Shown: positions 17,901 through 24,791, numbered from the stretch's first letter. The stretch: DNA of 37,939 nt from an uncultured bacterium (GCA_903884945.1 CAISGR010000228.1:1-37939); one strand, 5' to 3'. Notes: generated by a model from the letters alone, not told the origin. Numbers and translations: made by a program.

Positions 17901-18045
17901 CAGCCCCGCCGCCGACGCCACCGGCCGCGGCCTGCGCCCAGGCCGACGTCGAGAACAGCGCCGCCGCGATCGCGAGCGAGGATGCCCCGAGATGGCGATA
18001 TCCGGTCGTCCTCGCCGGCACTGAATCGATTATTCGAGCAATCAT
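14962..18045 (-). CDS. TonB-dependent receptor, Xanthomonas/Caulobacter type
   Basis: 1027-residue outer-membrane transporter of the long subgroup (TIGR01782-like) common in glycan-using Caulobacter, Xanthomonas and Sphingomonas. A signal peptide runs to about residue 37 (SAWA before Gln-Ala-Ala). The TonB-box region is GDIVVTGIRASLQSAQARK. The plug has the subgroup's PDRSVSEALQRIAGITLQR and GGIGGVINLRTRKPFD segments. The large barrel ends in Phe. A GGGGAGGGG stretch about 8 bases before the ATG is a strong ribosome site. It leads the block with halogenases, IclR, fuconate dehydratase, GH74 and GH29, and carries the best palindromic copy of the shared operator about 212 bp upstream. Uptake of fucosylated xylogluco-oligosaccharides is the likely job; this is inferred from context only. 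Confidence 0.92.
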   Translation of the reverse strand: MIARIIDSVPARTTGYRHLGASSLAIAAALFSTSAWAQAAAGGVGGGAAAQASDAGTQSSDQDSLSTDTKGDIVVTGIRASLQSAQARKQNAEQVMDSITAQDIGALPDRSVSEALQRIAGITLQRTNENRDPARLSSEGGGVFIRGLSWVRSELNGRDVFSANNGRGLSFEDVSSDLLAGVDVYKNPSAELVEGGIGGVINLRTRKPFDAPGLVVAASGDYNYADLRKKGFWSGNALVSDRWSTPLGEIGILLSYSIGNIGNRTDSISAGRYDRATLTAAQDGLAAGTNVYIPNGMGYRQIDWEQKRTAFDGSLQWKPSDTLLFTGEALISKADPHDIEHAVGDYNAPSADNSTYTFGPEHQLTSGTITDRQLNPDTRYGSSSKKTQDYSFNVRWTPDEHWSIGADVQYVKSTAQVVSLTAFTQTATPATIKFDFRGDDPSMTISPTSGSFGDWATGQGAYWWAAAMDHIEDNEAHEWAERADVEYTFTDSPFLKSFRLGVRGTDRNAITRQTGYNWALLSAQYWGGGPPVYLNQTGYDATHQNAGLPSQSSLFSYGNFFRGQVPSVGSTFWFPSAGLVSNGTANAYNYLKNTESAGWGWTPLSTDYSLAAPGADNVSGGINNQTEKTKAGYALLRFGSEGGFHFDGNIGVRIIGTDTTATGSAVRVAAPTVGSCVVGTPITSGPRAGQTVTQADCTLLANAFSFASGNIGALTQKQSGSYTDVLPSLNLRFYLKDNLQLRLAAAKAIIRPTFAQLNPFTTLGFAFDSATGIANGTGVGGRVTAFTGTAGNPDLKPTRSNQFDLSLEWYFSKSNSLTFAAFYKDISNYIFAGVASQTYTSNGQTLTFDVTQQTNGSHGTIKGFEAAYTQFFDMLPGPLSGLGFQGNFTFVDSTGGRNTAVNVFDSNQTTNAVRPNLPLEGLSKYSFNIAGIYEKYGISARLAYNWRSTYLLTTSAANINFPVWSENYGQLDGSLLYSINKHIKIGVQGTNLLNSRTFLDVGDPDLKPRYSWTDTDRRFAFLVRGVF

Positions 18046-18233
18046 CTAAGGACCCCTCCCCATTGCATCGGCGCCGTTTCCCCGGCGCCCGTCATGCTGT
18101 TTGTTTCATTGCCCAGATCACACCGTCGAAACCGGCCATGCCCGACAGCGCGACCCGACAAGGTTCGCGACATCCCGTGGCGGCACTGCGATGGTCCCTG
18201 GATCCTCCCACTTTTATGCGCCTCGGGGCGCCG

Positions 18234-18262
18234 ATTGTCTCTCGTTGTCTAGCACTGGTGAA
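18234..18262 (-). promoter_or_regulatory. Candidate promoter of the TonB receptor
   Basis: On the minus strand TTCACC (18262-18257), a 17-base spacer and GACAAT (18239-18234) resemble -35 and -10 boxes. The -35 lies inside the operator copy, which would suit a repressor. The match to consensus is moderate. Confidence 0.35.
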
Positions 18263-18274
18263 AACCATTTTCAA
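18257..18274 (-). promoter_or_regulatory. Shared fucose-regulon operator candidate, copy 2 (receptor promoter)
   Basis: GTGAAAACCATTTTCA (18258-18273) contains the perfect inverted repeat TGAAAA-N3-TTTTCA. It is the most symmetric of the three copies, and the preceding G also matches copy 1. Confidence 0.6.
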
Positions 18275-18536
18275 GTATGCGCGATAACCATGGATGCCGC
18301 GGCGCAGCATTCGCGCGATCCGCAACCCGGCACCGTGCCTCCGGGCTAAGCTGGTGAGCCTCGGTCTTTTCTACCGCTTCGGCTTCACCAGCCCCGCAAA
18401 AACCCACGCAAGTGCAGCATTTTTGCCCAACGCTATTTTTTACATGCACGCACCCGTTTCACATTTGGCGTCGCCGCGCGCCTGGTTGGGCGATGGACAA
18501 CGCGCGGTCGCCGCGGGGGGGGACGGGGACTCGGTC

Positions 18537-19415
18537 TCAGGCGCCCGGCGATCGGGAGCGGGAAGATGGAGACGATCCGGGAAACCGGCGCGGTCGACGC
18601 CGCCCACTTCGGCGCGCTGGGCCGCTGAACGCCGCCAGCACACGATCGATCGCCGCCGCGGCGATCGGTGCCATGCGGGCATAGCCGGCGGCCAGCGGAT
18701 GGATGCCGTCGCGCGTGAGATCGCGCTGGAGCAGGCCGCGTTCATCGGCCAGCGCTGGGAAATAATCGGCAAAGGCATAGCCGCGCTTGCGGCAAAAGGC
18801 CTTCAGCCAGGCATTGAGCGCGCGCAGCCTGGCCGGATCGCGCTCCTTCAGCATGTCGCGGGCATTGTCGGTATAATTGTTGATCGGCAGCAACGACGCG
18901 AACACGACCCGGATACGATGGCGATCGGCGAGATCGGCCATCGCCTCGTAATTGGCTTCGATCTGCTGCTCGGTCTCCTGCTGGAGCACACCCTGCAGAT
19001 CGTTGACGCCGGCGAGGATGACGACCGCGGCGGGGTGGAGCGCAACGACATCCTGGTGGAAGCGCAGCAGCATCTGCGCGGTGACCTGGCTGCCGATACC
19101 GCGATTGACATAGGGCTTGCCCGGGAAGCTCTTCGACAGATCCCACAGGTCCGTGATCGAATCCCCGAGAAACACCACGCGTCGCTCGCCCGGCCGGGGC
19201 GGCGGCAATGCACTGTTGGCAGCGGCATAGAGATAGCGCTCGCCGAAATCCTGCATCAGGCTGGGCACCAGCTTCGCGCGATACGGCCCGAGCCAGGGGC
19301 CCCAGTCCTTCTCGACCACGGTGCGACGCGGGGGCGAGCTCTGATAATGATCCTGCGCGGCGGCCGGCACGGCGACCGAGAGGCATGCCGCAAGACCGAG
19401 CAGGGCCGTCTTCAC
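18537..19415 (-). CDS. Secreted SGNH/GDSL hydrolase (probable carbohydrate esterase)
   Basis: 292-residue exported esterase. The signal peptide ends near residue 20 (Ala-Ala-Ala before Gln-Asp). The four SGNH blocks are present: GDSITD at 84-89 with nucleophile Ser86, the NRGIGSQ glycine block at 104-110, GVND with Asn138, and DGIHP with Asp236 and His239. The start is a GTG at 19415 that overlaps the upstream esterase stop as GTGA, so the two are translationally coupled. SGNH hydrolases in polysaccharide loci commonly remove acetyl groups; here acetylated xyloglucan side chains are a plausible target. The last 20 or so residues are Arg/Ser/Pro-rich and lie beyond the fold, and may be a low-complexity tail. 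Confidence 0.88.
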   Translation of the reverse strand: MKTALLGLAACLSVAVPAAAQDHYQSSPPRRTVVEKDWGPWLGPYRAKLVPSLMQDFGERYLYAAANSALPPPRPGERRVVFLGDSITDLWDLSKSFPGKPYVNRGIGSQVTAQMLLRFHQDVVALHPAAVVILAGVNDLQGVLQQETEQQIEANYEAMADLADRHRIRVVFASLLPINNYTDNARDMLKERDPARLRALNAWLKAFCRKRGYAFADYFPALADERGLLQRDLTRDGIHPLAAGYARMAPIAAAAIDRVLAAFSGPARRSGRRRPRRFPGSSPSSRSRSPGA

Positions 19416-20380
19416 GGAAACACGCCCTTGCGCGCGGCGAAGGCCGTGAAGAGCTCCGGCCAGTGCGAGACAGGCAAGGTGCGCGGCGCGCGGACACCGA
19501 AGCCATGGCCGCCCTCGTCGAAGACGTGCAGTTCGGCGGGCCGCTTCGCCGCCAGCAACGCGGCATGGAACGCAAGCGTGTTCTCGACCGGCACCAGGCC
19601 GTCGTCCGCCGCATGGACCAGGAAGGTCGGCGGAGTCTGCGCATCCACGCGCAGTTCGACCGAGCGATGCTGGCGCAGTGCCGCCGGAGCATCGGCGCCG
19701 AGCAAATTGTCGCGCGATTCGGCATGACCGAAGCCAGCAATCGTGGTGATGACGGGATAGATCAGGCCCGCCATATCGGGCCGGGCGGAAAGCCGGTCGG
19801 CAGCATCGACCGGTGCATAGACCCGTTCGGCGTGGCCGGTCGCCAGCGACGCGGCGAGATGGCCGCCTGCCGAAAAGCCGAGCACCGCCACGCGGGCCGG
19901 ATCGATGCCGAAGCCGCCGGCCCCGGCCCGGATGATGCGCATTGCGCGCTGCGCATCCTGCAGCGCCACGTCCGCACGCCCATCCCAGCCCTCGACCGGC
20001 AGGCGATATTTCAGGATGAAGGCAGTGACGCCCAGCGCATTGAGCCAGCGTGCCTGCGCTGTCCCCTCATTGTCATAGGCGAGGAAGCGATAGCTCCCGC
20101 CGGGAATCAGCACGGCCGCCGCGCCGTTGGGCCTGGCCGGCCGGCAGACGATCAGCGCCGGGCGGGCAATACCGGTGAGCCAGCGATCCGGGTGCGCGGG
20201 ATCCTTCGACTGGTCATCGGTCCTCGCCACGATCCGGCTGCCGCGATCACCGGGCATGGCGCCGGGCCAGAGCTCCACGGCTTCCTCGCGGACCGGCGGC
20301 TGGGCCAGGGCCCCAGCGGGCAGCAGCGCAAGGGTCGTGCCCGCCTGCAGCACGGCTCGGCGCGAAATTTCCTGCATCAT
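19412..20380 (-). CDS. Exported alpha/beta hydrolase (acetyl esterase / endo-xylanase-annotated type)
   Basis: 322-residue alpha/beta hydrolase of the BD-FAE/Aes-like group. The triad is visible: GFSAGGH at 168-174 (Ser170), HAADDGLVP near 256-264 (Asp260) and GGHGFGV with His292. IPGGSYRFL at 92-100 supplies the oxyanion hole. The N-terminus has a twin-arginine-like signal (SRRAVLQAG, cleavage near residue 26). Of two adjacent ATG codons the first (20380) is taken, 5 bases after GAGGGG; the second, at 20377, is equally possible. It forms a two-gene operon with the SGNH hydrolase, diverging from fucP across a 201-bp region that holds a shared operator. Acetyl-ester cleavage on plant oligosaccharides is the inferred role. 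Confidence 0.87.
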   Translation of the reverse strand: MMQEISRRAVLQAGTTLALLPAGALAQPPVREEAVELWPGAMPGDRGSRIVARTDDQSKDPAHPDRWLTGIARPALIVCRPARPNGAAAVLIPGGSYRFLAYDNEGTAQARWLNALGVTAFILKYRLPVEGWDGRADVALQDAQRAMRIIRAGAGGFGIDPARVAVLGFSAGGHLAASLATGHAERVYAPVDAADRLSARPDMAGLIYPVITTIAGFGHAESRDNLLGADAPAALRQHRSVELRVDAQTPPTFLVHAADDGLVPVENTLAFHAALLAAKRPAELHVFDEGGHGFGVRAPRTLPVSHWPELFTAFAARKGVFP

Positions 20381-20480
20381 CCCATCCCCTCGGCCCGCGC
20401 GTCCCACTCACCGATGGAAGCGGGCTCGGCACATTCGATACGTCGGCCCGACTGGCTGTCGCAACCAATTTTCAGTACCA

Positions 20481-20497
20481 GTAAAAACGATTTTCAC
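20481..20497. promoter_or_regulatory. Shared fucose-regulon operator candidate, copy 3 (fucP / esterase divergent promoters)
   Basis: GTAAAAACGATTTTCA (20481-20496), followed by C, gives a GTRAAAA-N3-TTTTCAC inverted repeat with one mismatch. It matches the 18258 copy at 14 of 16 bases. It lies 85 bp before fucP and 100 bp before the divergent esterase gene, so one site could control both. A further ATTTTCA half-site sits at 20468-20474. Confidence 0.6.
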
Positions 20498-20499
20498 AT

Positions 20500-20528
20500 T
20501 TCACAACCTCCGGACCTTCGGCTATCAC
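20500..20528 (+). promoter_or_regulatory. Candidate promoter of the fucP operon
   Basis: TTCACA (20500-20505), a 17-base spacer and TATCAC (20523-20528) form moderate -35 and -10 boxes, 3 bases downstream of operator copy 3 and 53 bases upstream of the fucP start. Confidence 0.35.
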
Positions 20529-20581
20529 CCGCCAAAGTCCGCCGCATCGAGACAAGGAGCGGGCATTGCGGGGAGAGCAGA

Positions 20582-21862
20582 ATGCCGATTGCAGGCGTCA
20601 TCACCGAGGCCAACGACCCACCCGCCGCGCCGGCCGAGCGGACCAGCCTGCGCGCGCTGATCCTGGTGATCGGACTGTTCTTCCTCTGGGGTGTCGCCAA
20701 CAATCTCAACGATGTGCTGATCGCGCATTTTCGCCGCGTGTTCGCACTGGGCGATTTTCAGTCGGGGCTGGTGCAATCCGCCTTTTATCTCGGCTATTTC
20801 TGCTTCGCGATTCCGGCTGCGCTGTTCATGCAGCGCTTCGGCTACAAGGCCGCGGTGATCTTCGGGCTTGGCCTGTTCGGCCTCGGGGCCTTGCTGTTCT
20901 GGCCGGCCTCCGCTGCGCTCAGCTATGGCTTCTTCCTGCTCGCGCTGTTCGTGATCGCGAGCGGACTCGCCTTTCTGGAGACCGCCGCCAACCCGATGGT
21001 CGCCGAGCTGGGCCCGGCCGAGAGCGCTGAGCGTCGGCTCAATTTCGCGCAGGCATTCAACCCGCTTGGCTCGATCACCGGCGTGACGCTGGGGGCCCTG
21101 CTGATCCTGCCGGGATCGGACGGCCCCGCCTCCGTCCTCGCCGACGCCCAGGCGGTGCGCCTCCCCTATATGCTGATCGCCGCGGTGGTGCTCGGCTGGG
21201 CAGCGCTGCTGGCCGCCACGCGCTTTCCGCCCAGGGCGCTGCGCCTCAGGACCGACGGCACCGGCAGTCTCGCCGGCTATCGTGCGCTGCTGGGGCGGCC
21301 GCGTTACCTGTTCGGCGTCACCGCACAATTCTTCTATGTCGGCGCGCAGGTCGGCGTGTGGAGCTATCTGATCCGCTATGTCGATGCGGCCCTGCCCGAC
21401 TTCGGCCAGCGCAACGCTGCCTGGCTGCTCACCGGATCGCTCGCGCTGTTCATGGTGGGGCGTTTCGTCGGCAGCGCGCTGCTCGCACGGATCAGCGGCG
21501 CGCGGCTGATGCTGGCCTTCGCCGCGATCAACACCCTGCTATGCCTGTTCGCAAGCCTGGTCGGCGGGCATGCCGGAGTGGCGGCACTGGTCGCCAGCAG
21601 CTTCTTCATGTCGATCATGTACCCCACGATCTTCGTGCTCGCGCTGCGCGACCTCGGGCCGCTGACCAAGCCGGGCGCATCGCTGGTGGTGATGGCGATC
21701 ATTGGCGGAGCCGTGCTGACCGCGCTGATGGGCATCGCCTCCGACACCGCAGGGACGATCCGCGCGGCGATGGCGGTTCCGGCGCTCTGCTTCGCGGTGG
21801 TGGCGCTGTTCGCGCGGACGCATCTTGCCGATGTCCCGGCAGGAAAGGGCGTGGCGCATTGA
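20582..21862 (+). CDS. fucP: L-fucose:H+ symporter (FucP family MFS permease)
   Basis: 426-residue inner-membrane sugar permease with 12 predicted transmembrane helices. The family signature in helix 1 (FFLWGVANNLNDVLI) carries Asp44 and the helix-4 segment FLETAANP carries Glu133. These correspond, with an offset of two, to Asp46 and Glu135, the acidic pair important for proton and fucose handling in E. coli FucP. The ATG at 20582 follows a GGGGAGAG ribosome site. The FHS family also contains glucose/galactose permeases, but the company of four L-fucose enzymes makes L-fucose the clear choice. It is the first gene of a five-gene operon; its stop overlaps the next start as TTGA. Confidence 0.92.
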   Translation: MPIAGVITEANDPPAAPAERTSLRALILVIGLFFLWGVANNLNDVLIAHFRRVFALGDFQSGLVQSAFYLGYFCFAIPAALFMQRFGYKAAVIFGLGLFGLGALLFWPASAALSYGFFLLALFVIASGLAFLETAANPMVAELGPAESAERRLNFAQAFNPLGSITGVTLGALLILPGSDGPASVLADAQAVRLPYMLIAAVVLGWAALLAATRFPPRALRLRTDGTGSLAGYRALLGRPRYLFGVTAQFFYVGAQVGVWSYLIRYVDAALPDFGQRNAAWLLTGSLALFMVGRFVGSALLARISGARLMLAFAAINTLLCLFASLVGGHAGVAALVASSFFMSIMYPTIFVLALRDLGPLTKPGASLVVMAIIGGAVLTALMGIASDTAGTIRAAMAVPALCFAVVALFARTHLADVPAGKGVAH

Positions 21863-22662
21863 TCGACGCGCATATCCATCTGTGGCGGCTGGGGCAGAAT
21901 GACTGCAGCTGGCCGACCGCCGATCTTTCGGCAATCCACCGCGACCACGAACTGGCAGAGTTCGGCAGCCTCGCGCGGCCGCTCGGCGTCGACCGCGCGA
22001 TCCTGGTGCAGAGCCAGGAAAGCGAGCGCGATACGAAGTGGCTGCTGGAACAGGGAGTGGCCGGTGTGGTGGGCTGGACCGACCTCACGGCGGCGGATGT
22101 CGCGACGCGACTCGATGCCCAGATCGCGACAGGCCCCCTCGTCGGGATTCGGCCGATGGTACAGGATCGCGCGCCTGACTGGTATGACGATCCGGCGCTC
22201 GATACCGGGCTGGCATGCCTTGCGGCGCGGAACCTGACGCTCGATGCGCTGATCCGGCCGCGGCATCTCGCCGCGCTCGACCGGCTCGCCGCGCGCCACC
22301 CCGACCTGCGCATCGTGATCGATCACGCGGCCAAGCCGGCGATCGGCGCAGGTGAGCACGACGCGTGGCGCGCGCTGCTGGCCCCGCTGGCGCAGCGACC
22401 CGGGGTCGCCTGCAAGCTCTCCGGGTTGCTGACCGAGACGGCGCCCGGCCAGCCGGCGGAGATCGTGCTCCGCTATATCGACACGCTGCTCGCGCTCTTC
22501 GGCAGCGATCGCGTGATCTGGGGGAGCGACTGGCCGGTACTCAATCTGCGGGGCGACTATGCGGGATGGCTCGCGCTGGCGCGCGGGGCCGTTCCCGCCA
22601 CTGATCGCGACGCCGTGTTCGGCGGCAGCGCGCGGCGCTTCTACCTGCGGATCGCAGCATGA
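21859..22662 (+). CDS. L-fuconolactonase (amidohydrolase 2 family)
   Basis: 267-residue TIM-barrel amidohydrolase-superfamily lactonase (COG3618 type) that opens L-fucono-lactone to L-fuconate. Metal and catalytic marks: His5 and His7 in DAHIHLW at the extreme N-terminus, His156 in VIDHAAKP and Asp224 in WGSDWPV. The start must be the TTG at 21859, because family members begin with this DAHxHLW segment and no ATG or GTG fits. The TTG overlaps the fucP stop by 4 bases, so translation is probably coupled. It follows the dehydrogenase step and precedes FucD, which is encoded in the minus-strand operon. The upstream extension of the frame lies inside fucP and is not used. Confidence 0.9.
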   Translation: MIDAHIHLWRLGQNDCSWPTADLSAIHRDHELAEFGSLARPLGVDRAILVQSQESERDTKWLLEQGVAGVVGWTDLTAADVATRLDAQIATGPLVGIRPMVQDRAPDWYDDPALDTGLACLAARNLTLDALIRPRHLAALDRLAARHPDLRIVIDHAAKPAIGAGEHDAWRALLAPLAQRPGVACKLSGLLTETAPGQPAEIVLRYIDTLLALFGSDRVIWGSDWPVLNLRGDYAGWLALARGAVPATDRDAVFGGSARRFYLRIAA

Positions 22663-23639
22663 GCAGCCTCACCCTGCCCCGGCTCGGCATGGGCACTGCA
22701 GCGATCGGCAATCTCTATCGCGCCGTTTCCGATACGGAAGCACGCGCGACGCTCAGCGCCGCGATCGAGGCGGGAATCGGCTATTTCGATACCGCGCCGC
22801 ATTACGGCTTCGGTTTGGCAGAGCGCCGCCTCGGTGCGGCGCTGGCGGAAGCGGGCACGCCCGCGATCGTCTCGACCAAGGTCGGGCGTTTGCTGGAGCC
22901 GACGCTCCTCGGTGGCACGCGGCACGGCTTTGTCGATGCCGACCCGTTCGAGCCGGTGTTCGATTACAGCGCCGACGGCATCCGGCGATCGCATGCGGCG
23001 AGCCTGTCTCGGCTGCGGCGCGAGCGGATCGAGATCCTGCTCGCGCACGATCTCGGCGCGATGACCCATGGCGCGAAGGCTGAACATCATCGCCGGGTCT
23101 TTCTCGACAGCGGCTATCCTGCGATGCGCGCGCTGCGTGACGCCGGCGCGGTCGATGCGATCGGGATCGGCGTGAACGAAGTGGCTGCCTGCCTCGACCT
23201 CGTGTCGCACGTCGAACTGGACGTGATCCTGCTCGCCGGGCGTTACACCTTGCTCGACCGCAGCGCAGCGGCGCTTTTCGATCTCTGCGCCGGGCGCGGC
23301 GTGCAGGTGATCATCGGCGGGCCCTATAACAGCGGGATCCTGGCACAGGACGATTTCGGCGACGGCGCCGACCTCCATTATAATTACGAGACGCCGCCGG
23401 CGGAAATCCTGGCGCGCGCGCGCCGGCTCGCCGGCATATGTGCAGCCCACGGCGTGCGGCTGCCCGCTGCCGCACTGCAATTCCCGTTGCGACATCCGCA
23501 GGTGGCGAGCGTGCTTCCCGGGATCGTCGGCGTCGCGCAAGTGCGTGACACGCTCGCCCGGATCGCAGCACAAATCCCCGAGGCGGTGTGGCACGACCTC
23601 GACCAGGCAGACACCCCCCTTCGGCAAGAGGCATCATGA
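22659..23639 (+). CDS. L-fucose dehydrogenase, aldo/keto reductase family (D-threo-aldose 1-dehydrogenase type)
   Basis: 326-residue (beta/alpha)8 aldo/keto reductase oxidising L-fucose at C1 to the lactone with NAD(P)+. The catalytic tetrad is seen: Asp44 and Tyr49 in YFDTAPHYG, Lys74 in STKVGR and His130 in LLAHDLG. GGPYNSGIL at about 225-233 is characteristic of the D-threo-aldose dehydrogenase branch. The ATG overlaps the lactonase stop as ATGA. Together with the lactonase, FucD and the SDR enzyme it gives the non-phosphorylative L-fucose route. These enzymes can also accept D-arabinose and L-galactose, so substrate range may be wider than fucose. Confidence 0.9.
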   Translation: MSSLTLPRLGMGTAAIGNLYRAVSDTEARATLSAAIEAGIGYFDTAPHYGFGLAERRLGAALAEAGTPAIVSTKVGRLLEPTLLGGTRHGFVDADPFEPVFDYSADGIRRSHAASLSRLRRERIEILLAHDLGAMTHGAKAEHHRRVFLDSGYPAMRALRDAGAVDAIGIGVNEVAACLDLVSHVELDVILLAGRYTLLDRSAAALFDLCAGRGVQVIIGGPYNSGILAQDDFGDGADLHYNYETPPAEILARARRLAGICAAHGVRLPAAALQFPLRHPQVASVLPGIVGVAQVRDTLARIAAQIPEAVWHDLDQADTPLRQEAS

Positions 23640-24367
23640 CGCAGAGACTCGCGGGCAAGACCGCCCTGATTACCGCCGCCGGACAGGGCATCGGGCGCGC
23701 ATCCGCGCTGCTGTTCGCTGCCGAGGGCGCGACCGTGATCGCAACCGATCGCGACGCTACAGCGCTGGCGGGCCTCGACACCTGCGACTGCCGTGCGCTC
23801 GACGTAACGGACGGTGAGGCAATCCTGGCGTTGCGCGACGCGGTCGGGCCGGTCGACGTGCTGTTCAACGTCGCCGGGGTGGTGGCGAGTGGCTCGATCC
23901 TCGACTGCGACGAGCGCGACTGGGCCTTTTCGGTCGATCTCAACATGACCGCGATGTACCGCACGACCCGCGCCTTCCTGCCGGGCATGCTCGACAAGGG
24001 ACGCGGCGCGATCGTCAACATGTCGTCGATCGCGAGTTCAGTGAAGGGCATCCCCAACCGCTTCGCCTATGGCGCAACCAAGGCCGGCGTGATCGGGCTG
24101 ACCAAGGCGGTGGCGGCTGATTTCGTCGGGCGCGGCGTGCGCTGCAACGCGATCTGTCCGGGGACGGTCGATACCCCCTCGCTGCAGCAGCGACTACGGG
24201 ATACGGGCGACTATGAAGGGGCGCACGCCGCATTTGTCGCGCGCCAGCCGATGGGGCGGCTGGGCCACGCCGACGAGATCGCTGCGCTCGCGCTGTATCT
24301 CGCCAGTGACGAGGCAGGGTTCACGACCGGGGCCGTGCATGTGATCGACGGCGGCTGGGTCAACTAG
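23636..24367 (+). CDS. 2-keto-3-deoxy-L-fuconate dehydrogenase (SDR family)
   Basis: 243-residue short-chain dehydrogenase. The NAD-binding TAAGQGIG is at 13-20, the structural NVAG at 78-81, and the catalytic Ser131, Tyr145 and Lys149 fall within NMSSIASSVKG and YGATK. The AAGQGIG form and the SSVKG-NR-YxxTK spacing match the branch containing BDH2-like proteins and 2-keto-3-deoxy-L-fuconate dehydrogenases, which oxidise C4 to give 2,4-diketo-3-deoxy-L-fuconate. The ATG at 23636 overlaps the upstream stop as ATGA. The following step, hydrolysis to pyruvate and L-lactate, has no gene in the window. Confidence 0.9.
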   Translation: MTQRLAGKTALITAAGQGIGRASALLFAAEGATVIATDRDATALAGLDTCDCRALDVTDGEAILALRDAVGPVDVLFNVAGVVASGSILDCDERDWAFSVDLNMTAMYRTTRAFLPGMLDKGRGAIVNMSSIASSVKGIPNRFAYGATKAGVIGLTKAVAADFVGRGVRCNAICPGTVDTPSLQQRLRDTGDYEGAHAAFVARQPMGRLGHADEIAALALYLASDEAGFTTGAVHVIDGGWVN

Positions 24368-24378
24368 GAGGGGCAGCG

Positions 24379-24723
24379 ATGCGCCATGTGTTGCTGATCG
24401 ATCTGGTCGACGAGGCCGAGGCGATCGCCCGATATGAAGCATGGCATGCCGCCGGCGCGCTGCCGCCGGCGATCGGCGCCAGCATCCGGGCGGCGGGCAT
24501 CGCGGCGATGGAGATCTACCGCACCGGGAATCGGCTCGTCATGGTGATGGAGACCGACGACGCTTTCGATCCGGACGCCAAGGCGGCGGCCGATGCGACG
24601 AACCAGGCGGTGCAGGCCTGGGAAGCCCGCATGGATCAGGTCCAACGCCCGCTGTCCTGGGCGGGCGACGATGCAAAATGGACGCCCGCACGCCGCATCT
24701 TCTCGCTCGCGGAGCAACCCTGA
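24379..24723 (+). CDS. L-fucose/L-rhamnose mutarotase (RhaM family)
   Basis: 114-residue protein of the RhaM dimeric alpha-beta barrel fold, which interconverts sugar anomers. Family marks are Tyr19 and His23 in YEAWHAAGALPP, followed by AGIAAMEIY and the VMVMET strand. The usual length is about 105-115. A strong ribosome site (GGAGGGG) lies 6 bases before the ATG at 24379, 11 bp after the SDR stop. RhaM-family proteins in fucose operons are generally taken as L-fucose mutarotases supplying the anomer used by the dehydrogenase; specificity for fucose over rhamnose is inferred from neighbours. It is the last gene of the fucose operon. Confidence 0.87.
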   Translation: MRHVLLIDLVDEAEAIARYEAWHAAGALPPAIGASIRAAGIAAMEIYRTGNRLVMVMETDDAFDPDAKAAADATNQAVQAWEARMDQVQRPLSWAGDDAKWTPARRIFSLAEQP

Positions 24724-24736
24724 ACATCGGCGGCGC

Positions 24737-24766
24737 TTGAAGTCGTGCGCCCGAACGGCCTATGCC
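24737..24766 (+). promoter_or_regulatory. Candidate promoter of nasT-nasS
   Basis: TTGAAG (24737-24742), an 18-base spacer and TATGCC (24761-24766) resemble sigma-70-type boxes. The -10 overlaps the ATG at 24762, which would place that codon outside the message and supports the TTG start of nasT at 24792. Confidence 0.4.
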
Positions 24767-24791
24767 GCAGCGCAGCGACAGGGGTCCTGGC

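Larger units (their letters stand above)
18046..18536. other. 491-bp intergenic region holding the receptor promoter
   Basis: No convincing gene. It contains the operator and promoter at 18234-18273. It also contains an A/T inverted repeat, GCAAAAA-N17-TTTTTGC (18396-18426), that lacks the GC stem of a terminator, and a run of eight G at 18515-18522 just past the SGNH hydrolase stop. The stretch 18360-18450 is more AT-rich than its surroundings. Confidence 0.6.

Noticed and set aside
18396..18426. GCAAAAA-N17-TTTTTGC inverted repeat as a terminator for the SGNH gene
   Set aside because: The stem is almost all A/T with a 17-base loop and no T run follows on the minus strand.
18515..18522. Run of eight G as a phase-variable tract or frameshift in the SGNH hydrolase
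   Set aside because: The tract lies downstream of the hydrolase stop codon at 18537-18539, so slippage there would not change the protein.
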